Shown here: positions 45,508-57,308 of the stretch, piece after piece
How positions within the stretch are numbered: position 1 is the stretch's first letter
Layout of the letters: every line of letters begins with the position of its first letter
Source: Klenkia taihuensis
GTDB lineage: Bacteria; Actinomycetota; Actinomycetes; Mycobacteriales; Geodermatophilaceae
Assembly: GCF_900112525.1 (NCBI RefSeq)
Contig: NZ_FOMD01000001.1
Coordinates: 1,364,001 to 1,428,000, forward strand
DNA length: 64,000 bases
Direction of reading: 5' to 3'
The notes under the pieces: model-generated
Told to the model about the DNA's origin: nothing
Database searches by the model: none
Seen by the model: only the letters and a program-made list of their open reading frames with translations
Translations under genes and position numbers: made by a program

Positions 45508-48180
45508 TCAGCCCTCGTGCAGGAACCAGGTGGTGCCCAGCGGCGGGGCGCTGACCGTCGCGGAGAACGGCTGGCCGTGCCAGGGCTCGGGGACGGCGTC
45601 CACCCCGCCCAGGTTGCCCACGCCGGAGCCGCCGTAGCCCTCGGCGTCGGTGTTGAGCACCTCGCGCCAGCGGCCACCGCGCGGCAGGCCGATCCGGTAC
45701 CCCTCGTGCGGGGTGCCGGCGAAGTTGGCCACGCACGCCAGCGCGGACCCGCCCGAGCCGTAGCGCAGGAAGCTCAGCACGTTGCCCGAGGCGTCGTTGG
45801 CGTCGATCCACTGGAACCCGCCGGGGTCGACGTCCTGGCTCCAGAGCGCCTCGATCTCCTTGTACCGGGCGTTCAGGTCGGCGACCAGGGAGAGCACGGC
45901 CCGGTGCGCCGGGTCGTCGAGGTGCCACCAGTCCAGCGACCGGGAGTCGGCCCACTCGCCGTCCTGGGCGAACTCCTGGCCCATGAACAGCAGCTGCTTG
46001 CCCGGGTGGGCCCACATGTAGGCCAGGTAGGCACGCACGTTGGCCAGCTGCTGCCAGCGGTCACCGGGCATCTTCCGCAGCAGCGAGCCCTTGCCGTAGA
46101 CGACCTCGTCGTGGCTGATGGGCAGCACGTAGTTCTCGCTGTAGGCGTAGACCAGCGAGAAGGTGAGCTGGTTGTGGTGGTAGACCCGGTGCACCGGCTG
46201 CTTCTCGACGTAGCCGAGCGAGTCGTGCATCCAGCCCATGTTCCACTTGAACCCGAAGCCCAGGCCGCCGAGGTAGGTCGGCCGGGTGACCCCGGGCCAC
46301 GCGGTGGACTCCTCGGCGATGGTCATCACGCCGGGGACCTCGCGGTACACGGTCGCGTTCATCTCCTGCAGGAACGCCACCGCCTCGAGGTTCTCCCGCC
46401 CGCCGTGGATGTTCGGCGTCCACTCGCCTTCCTTGCGCGAGTAGTCGAGGTAGAGCATCGAGGCCACGGCGTCCACGCGGAGTCCGTCGACGTGGAACTC
46501 CTTGCACCAGTACAGGGCGTTGGCGACGAGGAAGTTGCGCACCTCGGAGCGGCCGAAGTCGAAGACGAAGGTGCCCCAGTCCATCTGCTCGCCGCGGCGG
46601 GGGTCGCCGTGCTCGTAGAGGGCGGTGCCGTCGAAGCGGCCCAGCGACCAGTCGTCCTTGGGGAAGTGCGCGGGGACCCAGTCGATGATCACGCCGAGGC
46701 CGGCCTGGTGGGCCTTGTCGACCAGGTAGCGGAAGTCGTCGGGGACGCCGAAGCGCGCCGACGGCGCGTAGTACCCGGTGACCTGGTAGCCCCAGGACCC
46801 GCCGAAGGGGTGCTCGGCGACCGGCATGAACTCCAGGTGGGTGAACCCGGCGTAGGTGGCGTACTCGACCAGCTCGTCGGCCAGCTGCCGGTAGGACAGG
46901 CCCTGCTTCCAGGACCCCAGGTGCACCTCGTAGGCGCTGACCGGCCGCTGGTGCCAGTTGCCCTCGGCGCGCTCCGCGAGCCACGCGTCGTCGCCCCACT
47001 CGTACTCGGAGCTGGTGATGACGCTGGCGTTGAGCGGCGGGACCTCGGTGGCGAAGGCCATCGGGTCGCTCTTCTCCCGCCACTGGCCGTCGGCGCCGAG
47101 GACGTGGAAGCGGTAGCGCTGGCCCACCTCGGCGCCGGGGACGAACAGCTCCCAGACGCCGGAGGAGCCCAGCGAGCGCATCGGCAGGGCGCGGGCCTGC
47201 CACCAGTCGAAGTCGCCGGTCACCTTGACGCCGCGGGCGTTGGGCGCCCAGACGGCGAAGGAGACGCCGGTGACCGTGCCGCCGGGGGTGTCGTAGCTGC
47301 GCACGTGCGCGCCGAGCACCTCCCACAGCCGCTCGTGCCGGCCCTCGCGGATCAGGTGCTGGTCGATCTCGCCGAGGGTGGGCAGCCAGCGGTAGGGGTC
47401 GTCGGCCAGCACGGTGGTCGTGCCGCCCTGCCCGTCGCCGTAGACCACCTCGACGCGGTAGTCGCCGGGCTGCTGGGGGAGCTGCGCCTCGTAGACGCCG
47501 CCCCCGTGCAGCTGGGGTGCCTCGTAGCGGGTGCCGTCCTGGTCGACGACGGTCACCGCGACCGCGTCGGGCCGCAGCGTGCGCACGGCCCAGCCGTCGC
47601 CGACCGGGTGCGCGCCGAGGACGGCGTGCGGGTCGTGCGACCAGCCCTCGACGACGGCGCGCACCGCGTCGGGGTCGACCGGGTCGCCGGCCACGACGGT
47701 CGGCTCGACCGGCGGGGTGGACGGCGAGGCGGCGCGGGTGCGCCCGGGCGAGGCGACCGCGTGGCTGGGGTGCTCCGGCGCGCGGTCAGCGGCGGGCCCC
47801 TGGTCCCCCCCCGGGGTGCCACCGGTGTCGGGGCTGGTCGAGGCGGGGGACAGGTCGGCGGTCTCCGCGGGGGTGTCGCCGCCGGTGCCGGCCTGCTGGC
47901 CGTCCTCGCGCGGTTCCGGGTGACCGGGCTCGGCGGGGTCGCCGTCCGGGGGCTCGGGCTGCGGCGCCGAGGGCGCCGACGGGTTGCCCGGCTCGGCGAC
48001 CGGCGCCGGGGCGACCACCGGGGTGGCGGTGACGCCCTGGCCGGGGTTGCTCGGGCTGTCGCGCTCGGCCTGCTCGAGCTCGGCCTCGAACGCCTCGGTC
48101 TTCTCCTGCACGGCGCGCTGCAGGTCGTCGGGGTCGAGGGGGTCGTGCGGATGGTCCTGGGGGTGGTCCGGGGAGGTCAT
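45508..48180 (-). CDS. glgB: 1,4-alpha-glucan branching enzyme with long disordered N-terminus
   Basis: Introduces alpha-1,6 branches into glucans made by GlgE. 890 residues, against ~730 usually: the first ~160 residues are a Pro/Asp/Glu/Gly-rich low-complexity extension. Then come the N-terminal CBM48-like modules ([18 protein letters not shown] and [20 protein letters not shown]) and the GH13 barrel with [10 protein letters not shown] (nucleophile), [10 protein letters not shown] (acid) and [13 protein letters not shown] 48180 follows GGACGGAGCC. Last gene of the glgE-treS-mak-glgB operon; terminator downstream. Confidence 0.96.
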   Translation of the reverse strand: MTSPDHPQDHPHDPLDPDDLQRAVQEKTEAFEAELEQAERDSPSNPGQGVTATPVVAPAPVAEPGNPSAPSAPQPEPPDGDPAEPGHPEPREDGQQAGTGGDTPAETADLSPASTSPDTGGTPGGDQGPAADRAPEHPSHAVASPGRTRAASPSTPPVEPTVVAGDPVDPDAVRAVVEGWSHDPHAVLGAHPVGDGWAVRTLRPDAVAVTVVDQDGTRYEAPQLHGGGVYEAQLPQQPGDYRVEVVYGDGQGGTTTVLADDPYRWLPTLGEIDQHLIREGRHERLWEVLGAHVRSYDTPGGTVTGVSFAVWAPNARGVKVTGDFDWWQARALPMRSLGSSGVWELFVPGAEVGQRYRFHVLGADGQWREKSDPMAFATEVPPLNASVITSSEYEWGDDAWLAERAEGNWHQRPVSAYEVHLGSWKQGLSYRQLADELVEYATYAGFTHLEFMPVAEHPFGGSWGYQVTGYYAPSARFGVPDDFRYLVDKAHQAGLGVIIDWVPAHFPKDDWSLGRFDGTALYEHGDPRRGEQMDWGTFVFDFGRSEVRNFLVANALYWCKEFHVDGLRVDAVASMLYLDYSRKEGEWTPNIHGGRENLEAVAFLQEMNATVYREVPGVMTIAEESTAWPGVTRPTYLGGLGFGFKWNMGWMHDSLGYVEKQPVHRVYHHNQLTFSLVYAYSENYVLPISHDEVVYGKGSLLRKMPGDRWQQLANVRAYLAYMWAHPGKQLLFMGQEFAQDGEWADSRSLDWWHLDDPAHRAVLSLVADLNARYKEIEALWSQDVDPGGFQWIDANDASGNVLSFLRYGSGGSALACVANFAGTPHEGYRIGLPRGGRWREVLNTDAEGYGGSGVGNLGGVDAVPEPWHGQPFSATVSAPPLGTTWFLHEG

Positions 48181-48206
48181 CGTGGCTCCGTCCTGTGGTG
48201 GGTCGG

Positions 48207-49552
48207 TCAGCTCGCGGCCAGGCGGGCCAGGGAGGTCAACGGGATCATCAGCCAGTGCGGGCGGTTGCGCGCCTCGTAGACGCACTCGTAGACGGCCTTG
48301 TCGGCCTCCAGCGCCTGCAGCAGCGGGGAGGTCGCGGGGTCGGTGCCGCTGGCGCCGGCGTAGCCCTCGCAGAACGCCGCGCGGTTGCGCTCGGCCCACT
48401 CCTGGGCCCGGTAGGCCAGCTGCGTCTCCCCGGGCTGCTCGACGAGCAGGTGCCGGGCGGCGTAGTCGAAGGAGCGCAGCATCCCGGCGACGTCGCGCAG
48501 CGGGGTGTCCAGCTCCCGGCGGGCGGCCAGCGACCGGGCCGGCTCGCCCTCGAAGTCCAGCACGATCCAGCCGGTGGTGGTGCGCAGCACCTGGCCGAGG
48601 TGCAGGTCGCCGTGCACCCGCTGCGCGGTGGTCGGCTCGGTCAGGCCCGCGACGTCGGCGTAGAGCGCCCGCAGTCCGTCGGCGTGCTCGGCCAGCTCGG
48701 GGACGATGCCGACGGCGGCGTCCAGCCGGGCGGTGAGCTGGGTGGCGAGCTCGGCGTACCAGTCGGCACCCACCTCGGCGGTGGGCAGCACCGCGGCCAG
48801 GTCGCGGTGCACGGCGGCGGTGGCCTCGCCCAGCCGCTCGGCCTCGCCGGCGAAGTCGCCGCCCACCTCGTCGGCGTGCAGGTCGGCCTCGGCGTAGAGG
48901 TCGCGCACGCTGGAGGTGGCCAGCCGCCAGCCGTCGCTGGCGTTGGGCACGAAGGACTGCAGGAACGCGACGGTGGCCGGCTCGGTGCCCGGGTCGCCGT
49001 CGATCTCCACGTGGCCCAGCAGCGGGGCGATGTGCGGGTTGTCGGTGCCCCGCAGCGCCTCGTGCACCTCGACGTCGGGGTTGAGCCCGGGCTCGAGCCG
49101 GCGGAACAGCTTGAGGATCGCCGTCTCGCCGTAGATCAGCGAGGTGTTGGACTGCTCGCCGGAGATGACGTCGCCGGGCAGGCCCTCGGGGATGTAGGCG
49201 ACGCCGGCGGGGTGGAAGTGCATCGGGCCGACGGTGGAGGCCGCGACCAGGTGGGTCAGCCACGGCACGGTGGCGTCGCGGTCGCGCATCGCGTCGTAGG
49301 CGTGGTTGTCGCCGACCGAGCCGACGTAGGCGTGCGCGACCTCCTCGTCGGCCTCGCTGCGCCAGGACAGCGGGACCAGGTAGGTCTCCTCGGCGCCGTC
49401 GGCGTAGCCGATCCGCACCCGGTGCACCGACAGCACGGGGGAGGCCTCGTCGAGGAAGAAGCCGTCCTCGGCCACCGACGCCCACTCGCGGCCCTTGCCG
49501 CCGAACCAGCGCTGGTGCGGCATCCACTCGGCCAGCAGGTCGGTCAGCGCGC

Positions 49553-49556
<4 letters not shown>
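48207..49556 (-). CDS. mak: Maltokinase
   Basis: Phosphorylates maltose from TreS with ATP, giving maltose-1-phosphate for GlgE. 449 residues, aminoglycoside-phosphotransferase-like fold: N-terminal cap [18 protein letters not shown], catalytic loop [10 protein letters not shown] and metal motif VLDFEGEP. In some actinobacteria it is fused to TreS; here it is a separate gene whose ATG overlaps the treS stop (ATGA). Confidence 0.95.
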
Positions 49557-51385
<1,829 letters not shown>

Positions 51386-51423
51386 GGGGGAGCTCGGTCC
51401 TCGGTTCTCGGGGTCGGGTGCGC

Positions 51424-53427
51424 TCAGCCCAGCGGGGCGTGGCGGGTGACGGTGAAGACGTGCGCGGGCTCGCGGTAGGGGTCGAGCTCGACGTAGTTGA
51501 ACTGGCCCCACTCGTACTGCGCGCCGGTGATCTGGTCGGTCACGGTGAACCGGTCGGACCACTCCAGGCCCAGGGCGCCCATGTCCAGCGCGGTGGTGCC
51601 GATCTGGGTGTGCTGGCTGGACAGGGACACCACGACCAGGACGGCGTCGCCGGAGGCCGGGTCGGTCTTGGAGAAGCAGATCAGGTTCTCGTTGTCGACG
51701 TCGTGGAAGCGCAGCGTGCGCAGCTGCTGCAGCGCCGGGTGCTCGCGCCGGACCTGGTTGAGCCGGGTCAGGTAGGGCGCCAGCGAGCGGCCCTGGGCGA
51801 GCGCGCCGTCGTAGTCGCGGGGGCGCAGCTGGAACTTCTCGGTGTCGAGGTACTCCTCGCTGCCCGGCTTGAGCGCCACGTGCTCGTAGAGCTCGTAGCC
51901 GGAGTAGACGCCCCAGGTCGGGCTCATCATCGACGCCAGCACCGCGCGGATCTTGAACATCGGCGGGCCGCCGAACTGCAGCGACGCGTGCAGGATGTCC
52001 GGGGTGTTGACGAAGAAGTTGGGCCGCATGTAGTGCGCGGTGCCGGCCAGCTCGCGGCCGTACTGCTCGATCTCCCACTTCTCCGTGCGCCAGGTGAAGT
52101 AGGTGTAGCTCTGGGTGAACCCGACCCGGGCCAGCTGGTGCATCATCGCGGGCTTGGTGAAGGCCTCGGCGAGGAAGAGCACGTCCGGGTGGCTCTTCTT
52201 GACGTCCCAGATCAGCCAGTGCCAGAAGTTGATGGCCTTGGTGTGCGGGTTGTCGACCCGGAAGACCTTGACCCCGGCGTCGATCCAGACCTGCAGCACG
52301 CGGCGGGCCTCGGCGTAGATGCCGGCCGGGTCGTTGTCGAAGTTGATCGGGTAGATGTCCTGGTACTTCTTCGGCGGGTTCTCCGCGTAGGCGATGGTGC
52401 CGTCGGGCTTGGTGGTGAAGAACTCCGGGTGCTCGGTGACCCACGGGTGGTCGGGGGCCGCCTGCAGCGCGAAGTCCAGCGCCACCTCCATGCCCAGCTC
52501 CCGGGTGCGGGCGACGAAGGCCTCGAAGTCGGCCATCGTGCCCAGCTCGGGGTGCACCGCGTCGTGGCCGCCGTCCGCGCTGCCGATCGCCCACGGCGAC
52601 CCGACGTCGCCCTCGACGGTGGTCAGGGTGTTGTTCTTGCCCTTGCGGTTGACCGTGCCGATCGGGTGGATCGGGGGCAGGTAGACGACGTCGAACTGCA
52701 TGGCCGCGATCGCCGGCAGCCGCTGCGCCGCGTCGGCGAAGGTGCCGTGGGTGGGCACGCCGTCGACGACGGGGCCCTCCGAGCGGGGGAAGAACTCGTA
52801 CCAGGAGCCGTAGAGCGCCCGCTCGCGGTCGACCCACACCTCGTAGCGGGGGGAGCGGGTGACCAGCCGGCGCACCGGGTGGGCGTGCAGCAGGTCGGTC
52901 ATCGCCGGGGCCAGCGCCGGGGCGAGCCGGGCCGGGAGCTCGAGCGTCTCGTCGCGCAGTGCGGTGGCGGCCGCGGCGACGGCGGTGCGGTGCTCCTTCG
53001 GGACGGCCCGGCCGACCTCGTCGAGCAGCCGGGCACCCTCCTCCAGGTCGTTGGCGAGGTCGGCGGCGCCCTGGCCGGCGTCCACCTTCACCTCGACGGC
53101 GTGGTGCCAGGTGCCGATGGGGTCGTCCCAGGCCTCGACCTGGAAGGTCCACAGGCCCTCGCGGTCGGCCACGACGGTGGTGGTCCACCGGTCGGGCTGG
53201 TCGGAGTACCGGTGCATCCGCCGCAGCGGCGGCCGGGTGGCCCGCTTGCCGGGGGTGGCCGGCGGGCTCCAGACGACGTTGGCCGCGACGGCGTCGTGGC
53301 CCTCGCGGAAGACGGTGGCGGTGATGGGTAGGTGCTCGCCGACGACGGCGCGGGCGGAGAAGGACCCGCAGGCGACGACGGGGTCGATGTCGGTGATGCC
53401 CAGACGGAGATCAGCGCGGCCGGTCAC
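51424..53427 (-). CDS. glgE: Alpha-1,4-glucan:maltose-1-phosphate maltosyltransferase
   Basis: Extends alpha-glucan by two glucose units from maltose-1-phosphate. 667 residues: N-terminal domain, then a GH13 barrel with [10 protein letters not shown] (nucleophile) and [12 protein letters not shown] (acid). [17 protein letters not shown] and [14 protein letters not shown] are GlgE signatures. The -10 box TAGCGT lies 7 nt before GTG 53427, so I take that start; a GTG nine bases upstream (53436) overlaps the box. First gene of the glucan operon, divergent from glgP. Confidence 0.95.
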   Translation of the reverse strand: MTGRADLRLGITDIDPVVACGSFSARAVVGEHLPITATVFREGHDAVAANVVWSPPATPGKRATRPPLRRMHRYSDQPDRWTTTVVADREGLWTFQVEAWDDPIGTWHHAVEVKVDAGQGAADLANDLEEGARLLDEVGRAVPKEHRTAVAAAATALRDETLELPARLAPALAPAMTDLLHAHPVRRLVTRSPRYEVWVDRERALYGSWYEFFPRSEGPVVDGVPTHGTFADAAQRLPAIAAMQFDVVYLPPIHPIGTVNRKGKNNTLTTVEGDVGSPWAIGSADGGHDAVHPELGTMADFEAFVARTRELGMEVALDFALQAAPDHPWVTEHPEFFTTKPDGTIAYAENPPKKYQDIYPINFDNDPAGIYAEARRVLQVWIDAGVKVFRVDNPHTKAINFWHWLIWDVKKSHPDVLFLAEAFTKPAMMHQLARVGFTQSYTYFTWRTEKWEIEQYGRELAGTAHYMRPNFFVNTPDILHASLQFGGPPMFKIRAVLASMMSPTWGVYSGYELYEHVALKPGSEEYLDTEKFQLRPRDYDGALAQGRSLAPYLTRLNQVRREHPALQQLRTLRFHDVDNENLICFSKTDPASGDAVLVVVSLSSQHTQIGTTALDMGALGLEWSDRFTVTDQITGAQYEWGQFNYVELDPYREPAHVFTVTRHAPLG

Positions 53428-53522
53428 CCCCGTCACGCTATCGGCGCCGGGGTCGGCGGGCACCTCGGCCGGGGGCCCGCGGTCGGGCCGGGGACGTGGT
53501 ACCTGGTCGATAGGCTCGTGAC
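53428..53522. promoter_or_regulatory. Divergent leaderless promoters of glgE and glgP
   Basis: Toward glgE, TAGCGT (53440-53435, minus strand) precedes GTG 53427 by 7 nt. Toward glgP, TAGGCT (53511-53516) precedes GTG 53523 by 6 nt. Neither has a ribosome site. The ~70 nt between boxes is very GC-rich and holds no clear dyad. Confidence 0.55.
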
Positions 53523-56072
53523 GTGCGAGCACTCCGACGACTCACCGTCCGCGCAGCGCTCCCCGAGGCGCTGCTCCCGCTGGCCCCGCTGGTGATGAAC
53601 CTGCGCTGGTCCTGGCACCCCGAGACGCGCGACCTGTTCGAGGCCGTCGACCCCGACCTGTGGGTCAGCTGCGGCCACGACCCGGTCCGGGTGCTCGGCG
53701 AGGTCTCGGCGGAGCGGCTGGCCGCCCTGGCCAAGGACCGCAGGTTCCTGCGCCGGCTCTCCGACGTCACCGACGACCTGCAGGACTACCTCGACGCCCC
53801 GCACTGGTACCAGTCGCTGGGGGCCGACGCCCCGGCGTCGATCGCCTACTTCTCCGCCGAGTTCGGCATCACCGAGGTGCTGCCCAACTACTCCGGCGGC
53901 CTGGGCATCCTGGCCGGTGACCACCTCAAGGCCGCCTCCGACCTCGGCGTCCCGCTGATCGGCATCGGGTTGTTCTACCGCGCCGGCTACTTCTCCCAGG
54001 GCCTGTCGGCCGACGGCTGGCAGCTGGAGCACTACCCCGCGCTGGACCCGCACGGCCTGCCGGTGAAGCTGCTGCGCGACGCCGAGGGCAACGCCGTCGT
54101 CATCACCGTGCCGCTGCCCGAGGGCCGCGTGCTGCACGCCCACGTGTGGCGGGCGCAGGTCGGCCGGGTCGCCCTGCTGCTGCTCGACAGCGACATCGAG
54201 GAGAACGCCCCCGCCGAGCGCGGGGTCACCGACCGGCTCTACGGCGGCGGCGAGGACCACCGGCTGCGCCAGGAGATGCTGCTGGGCATCGGCGGCGTGC
54301 GCGCGGTGCGGGCCTACTGCTCGCTCACCGGCACCCCGCAGCCCGAGGTCTTCCACGCCAACGAGGGCCACGCCGGCTTCCAGGGCGTCGAGCGCATCCG
54401 CGAGCTCACCGAGTCCCACGGCCTGTCCTTCGCCGAGGCGCTGCAGGCCGTCCGCGGCGGCACGGTGTTCACCACGCACACCCCGGTGCCGGCCGGCATC
54501 GACCGCTTCCCCCGGGCGCTGATCGAGCGCTACTTCGCCGGCTTCGGCGTCGCGGTGCACGACCTGCTGCCGCTGGGCGCCGAGGAGGACCCGACCAAGT
54601 TCAACATGGCCCACATGGGCCTGCGGCTGGGCCAGCGCGCCAACGGCGTGAGCCAGCTGCACGGCCACGTCAGCCGCGACATGTTCGGCGGGCTGTGGTC
54701 GGGCTTCGACGAGGCGGACGTGCCGATCTCCTCGATCACCAACGGCGTGCACGCGGCCACCTGGACCGCCCGCGAGCTGGTGGAGCTGGGCACCCAGACC
54801 TCCAGCCAGGGCGACCCCGCCGACGTCGACGGCCCGGTCTGGTTCGACCAGGTCGACCGCATCGACGCCGGCGAGCTGTGGAGCACCCGGCGGCTGCTGC
54901 GCGGCCGGCTGGTCGAGGAGGTGCGCCGCCGGGTGCGCGAGACCGCGCTGTCGCGCGGGGCGTCCGAGGCCGAGCTCGGCTGGACCGACTCGGTGTTCGA
55001 CCCCGACGTGCTCACCATCGGCTTCGCCCGCCGGGTGCCCTCCTACAAGCGGCTGACCCTCATGCTGCGCGACCCGGCCCGGCTCAAGGCGCTGCTGCTG
55101 GACCCCGAGCGGCCGATGCAGCTGGTCATCGCGGGCAAGAGCCACCCGGCCGACGACGGCGGCAAGCAGCTCATCCAGCAGATGGTGAAGTTCGCCGACG
55201 ACCCCGAGATCCGGCACCGCATCGCGTTCCTGCCCGGCTACGACATCGGCATGGCCCGCTACCTCTACTGGGGCTGCGACGTCTGGCTGAACAACCCGCT
55301 GCGGCCGCTGGAGGCCTGCGGCACGTCGGGGATGAAGTCCGCGCTCAACGGCGGGCTGAACCTGTCCATCAAGGACGGCTGGTGGGACGAGTGGTTCGAC
55401 GGCCAGAACGGCTGGGCGATCCCGACCGCCGACGGCGTGGAGGACCCCGAGCGGCGCGACGACGTCGAGGCCTCGGCCATCTACGACCTGCTCGACAAGC
55501 AGGTGCTGCCGCGGTTCTACGAGACCGACCGGGACGGCGTGCCCACCCGGTGGGTCGAGATGGTCAAGCACACCCTCAAGGACCTCGGCCCCAAGGTGCT
55601 GGCCAGCCGGATGGTCGCCGACTACGTGCAGCAGCTCTACGTGCCCGCGGCGGGCTCGGCCCGGTCGCTGGCCGAGGGCGGCTACCAGGTGGCGCGCGAG
55701 CAGGCCGCGTGGCGCTCGCACCTGCTGAGCAACTGGGGCGGGGTGCGGGTGGCCCACGTCGAGGCCACCGGGGTGGGCGACACCCCGGAGATCGGCTCGA
55801 CGATCGACCTGCGGGCCGAGGTGGAGCTGCCGGGCCTGGTCACCGGCGACGTGCTGGTGCAGGCCGCCTACGGCCGGGTCGACGACGCCGACGGGCTGCA
55901 CGACGTCACCGCGGTGGCGATGGCGCACGAGGCCAGCGAGGGGTCGCGGCACTGGTTCACCGCCACCGTCCCGCTGGAGCGCACCGGTGCCTTCGGCTAC
56001 ACGGTGCGGGTGCTGCCGTCCTCGCCGGCGCTGGCGACCCCGGCCGAGCTGGGCGTGGTCACCAACGCCTGA
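53523..56072 (+). CDS. glgP: Alpha-glucan phosphorylase
   Basis: PLP enzyme releasing glucose-1-phosphate from alpha-glucans; 849 residues. The PLP lysine is K605 in GTSGMKSALNGG, followed by LSIKDGWWDEWF. The short form, starting with a DUF3417-type N-terminal domain (LPLVM-like NLRWSWHPETRDLFEAVDPDLW), is the actinobacterial and archaeal type, not the 800+ residue allosteric animal type. Mycobacteria keep it divergent from glgE in the same way. Confidence 0.95.
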   Translation: MRALRRLTVRAALPEALLPLAPLVMNLRWSWHPETRDLFEAVDPDLWVSCGHDPVRVLGEVSAERLAALAKDRRFLRRLSDVTDDLQDYLDAPHWYQSLGADAPASIAYFSAEFGITEVLPNYSGGLGILAGDHLKAASDLGVPLIGIGLFYRAGYFSQGLSADGWQLEHYPALDPHGLPVKLLRDAEGNAVVITVPLPEGRVLHAHVWRAQVGRVALLLLDSDIEENAPAERGVTDRLYGGGEDHRLRQEMLLGIGGVRAVRAYCSLTGTPQPEVFHANEGHAGFQGVERIRELTESHGLSFAEALQAVRGGTVFTTHTPVPAGIDRFPRALIERYFAGFGVAVHDLLPLGAEEDPTKFNMAHMGLRLGQRANGVSQLHGHVSRDMFGGLWSGFDEADVPISSITNGVHAATWTARELVELGTQTSSQGDPADVDGPVWFDQVDRIDAGELWSTRRLLRGRLVEEVRRRVRETALSRGASEAELGWTDSVFDPDVLTIGFARRVPSYKRLTLMLRDPARLKALLLDPERPMQLVIAGKSHPADDGGKQLIQQMVKFADDPEIRHRIAFLPGYDIGMARYLYWGCDVWLNNPLRPLEACGTSGMKSALNGGLNLSIKDGWWDEWFDGQNGWAIPTADGVEDPERRDDVEASAIYDLLDKQVLPRFYETDRDGVPTRWVEMVKHTLKDLGPKVLASRMVADYVQQLYVPAAGSARSLAEGGYQVAREQAAWRSHLLSNWGGVRVAHVEATGVGDTPEIGSTIDLRAEVELPGLVTGDVLVQAAYGRVDDADGLHDVTAVAMAHEASEGSRHWFTATVPLERTGAFGYTVRVLPSSPALATPAELGVVTNA

Positions 56073-56083
56073 GACTGGACACC

Positions 56084-56157
56084 ACGGGGGCGGATCGTCC
56101 ACCCGGCCCGCGCAACGGTCCCGACCGCGCGCACAGGACGAGACGATCCGCCCCCGT
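56084..56157. terminator. 16-bp inverted repeat with 42-nt centre after glgP
   Basis: ACGGGGGCGGATCGTC (56084-56099) and its exact complement (56142-56157) start 11 nt after the glgP stop. The loop, unusually long for a terminator, has a further GC-rich partial dyad. Arm length and spacing resemble repeat A at 41041, but the sequence is different apart from a weak ACGAGNC match. The rest of the gap to 56267 shows nothing clear. Confidence 0.55.
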
Positions 56158-56267
56158 CATGACCACTCGGTGAGACCGATGTGACTGGTGGTGACCGAGG
56201 GGGCATGTCGGTCGTCACGCTCCGGCGTGGCTGCCTCGCGCGGCGGCGTTCGGCACCGGGAGATCAC

Positions 56268-56280
56268 TACGCTGGCCGAC
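56268..56280 (+). promoter_or_regulatory. -10 box of the FHA gene, leaderless start
   Basis: TACGCT at 56268-56273 is followed by 7 nt and ATG 56281, with no ribosome site. Confidence 0.5.
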
Positions 56281-57270
56281 ATGCCCGACCGCTGTGAAGT
56301 CCTCCCCGGGAACGACGTCGTCGCCCGCCGCGCCGGCGGCCTGCTGTGGGTCGACGCCCCCGGCTCGCCGGCCCTCGTCGCGACGCTGCACGCCTGCCTG
56401 GGGCTCGCCGGTCCGGGCGCCGACCGGGTGCTGACCGCGGTCGCCGACCAGGTCGGCTCGCTGGCCTCCGGTGGTGCCTCCTTCGCCCTGGTGCTCACCG
56501 ACGCCGCCGACGGCTCAGGCTCCGGCGTCGCGCTGTGGTCGGGCAAGGGCCAGCCGGCCGTGGACGGCGTCCCGGTGTCGGGTCGGCCCAGCGGCGGCGG
56601 GTGCACGCTGGCCAGCGGCTTCGACCTCGGCTCCAGCCTCTACGTCGGCCCGGGTTCCTCGCCCTCGCCGGTCCCGCCGGGCGTGGCCTACGACCTCGTC
56701 GAGGGCACCGTGCCCGGCAGCGGCGCCACCCTGCAGCTGGCCGCGGCCACCCCCGCCTCGGTCGCCGTCCCCGCGCCGGCCGCGCAGGGCTCCACCGGTG
56801 CCGAGCGGTTCTCCGCCGGCTCGGACTCCGGCTTCAGCGCACCGGCCGCCGCGCCGGTCTCCGAGCCGCAGCCGGCCGCGCAGGCCGGCGCCGCCACCGC
56901 CTTCTGGCAGCCCGACCCGCCGGCCGCCCCCGTGCTGCGCTTCGACGACGGCATGGTCGTGGACGTCGACAGCGACCTGGTGCTGGGCCGCCGCCCCGAC
57001 GGCCACGAGCTGGTCACCTCGGGCACGGCCAAGCCGGTCCCGATCGCCGACACCCAGAACGTGCTCTCCTCGGCGCACGCCGCCATCCAGCGCGCCGGCC
57101 GCGAGGTGTCGCTGGTCGACCTGGGCTCGCTCAACGGCACCCACGTCGCCGGCCCCGAGGCCACCGAGTGGACCCAGCTGGAGCCGGGCGTGGCGCACGC
57201 GCTCTCCGACGGCGACCGGCTGCTGCTGGGCTGGACCGTCATCACCTTCGAGCAGGCCGCCGAGCAGTAG
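56281..57270 (+). CDS. FHA-domain protein
   Basis: 329 residues. The C-terminal ~110 residues form a forkhead-associated domain: VLGRRPDG, SSAHAAIQRAGREVSLVDLGSLNGTHV and LSDGDRLLLGWTVITFE, keeping the Gly, Ser, His and Asn residues that bind phosphothreonine. The N-terminal ~145 residues form a domain (residues NDVVARRAGGLLWVDAP and GGASFALVLTD) that I do not recognise; the linker is Pro/Ala-rich. No kinase is adjacent, but FHA proteins usually read Ser/Thr kinase signals. Confidence 0.82.
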   Translation: MPDRCEVLPGNDVVARRAGGLLWVDAPGSPALVATLHACLGLAGPGADRVLTAVADQVGSLASGGASFALVLTDAADGSGSGVALWSGKGQPAVDGVPVSGRPSGGGCTLASGFDLGSSLYVGPGSSPSPVPPGVAYDLVEGTVPGSGATLQLAAATPASVAVPAPAAQGSTGAERFSAGSDSGFSAPAAAPVSEPQPAAQAGAATAFWQPDPPAAPVLRFDDGMVVDVDSDLVLGRRPDGHELVTSGTAKPVPIADTQNVLSSAHAAIQRAGREVSLVDLGSLNGTHVAGPEATEWTQLEPGVAHALSDGDRLLLGWTVITFEQAAEQ

Positions 57271-57277
57271 CCTGTGC

Positions 57278-57308
57278 GCCCCCTGTGAGGGGGGCTAGGG
57301 TCGCGCGC
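57278..57308 (+). promoter_or_regulatory. Short hairpin and leaderless cstA promoter
   Basis: GCCCCC (57278-57283) pairs with GGGGGC (57290-57295) just after the FHA stop, and the -10 box TAGGGT (57296-57301) follows directly. GTG 57309 lies 7 nt beyond it. Confidence 0.5.
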
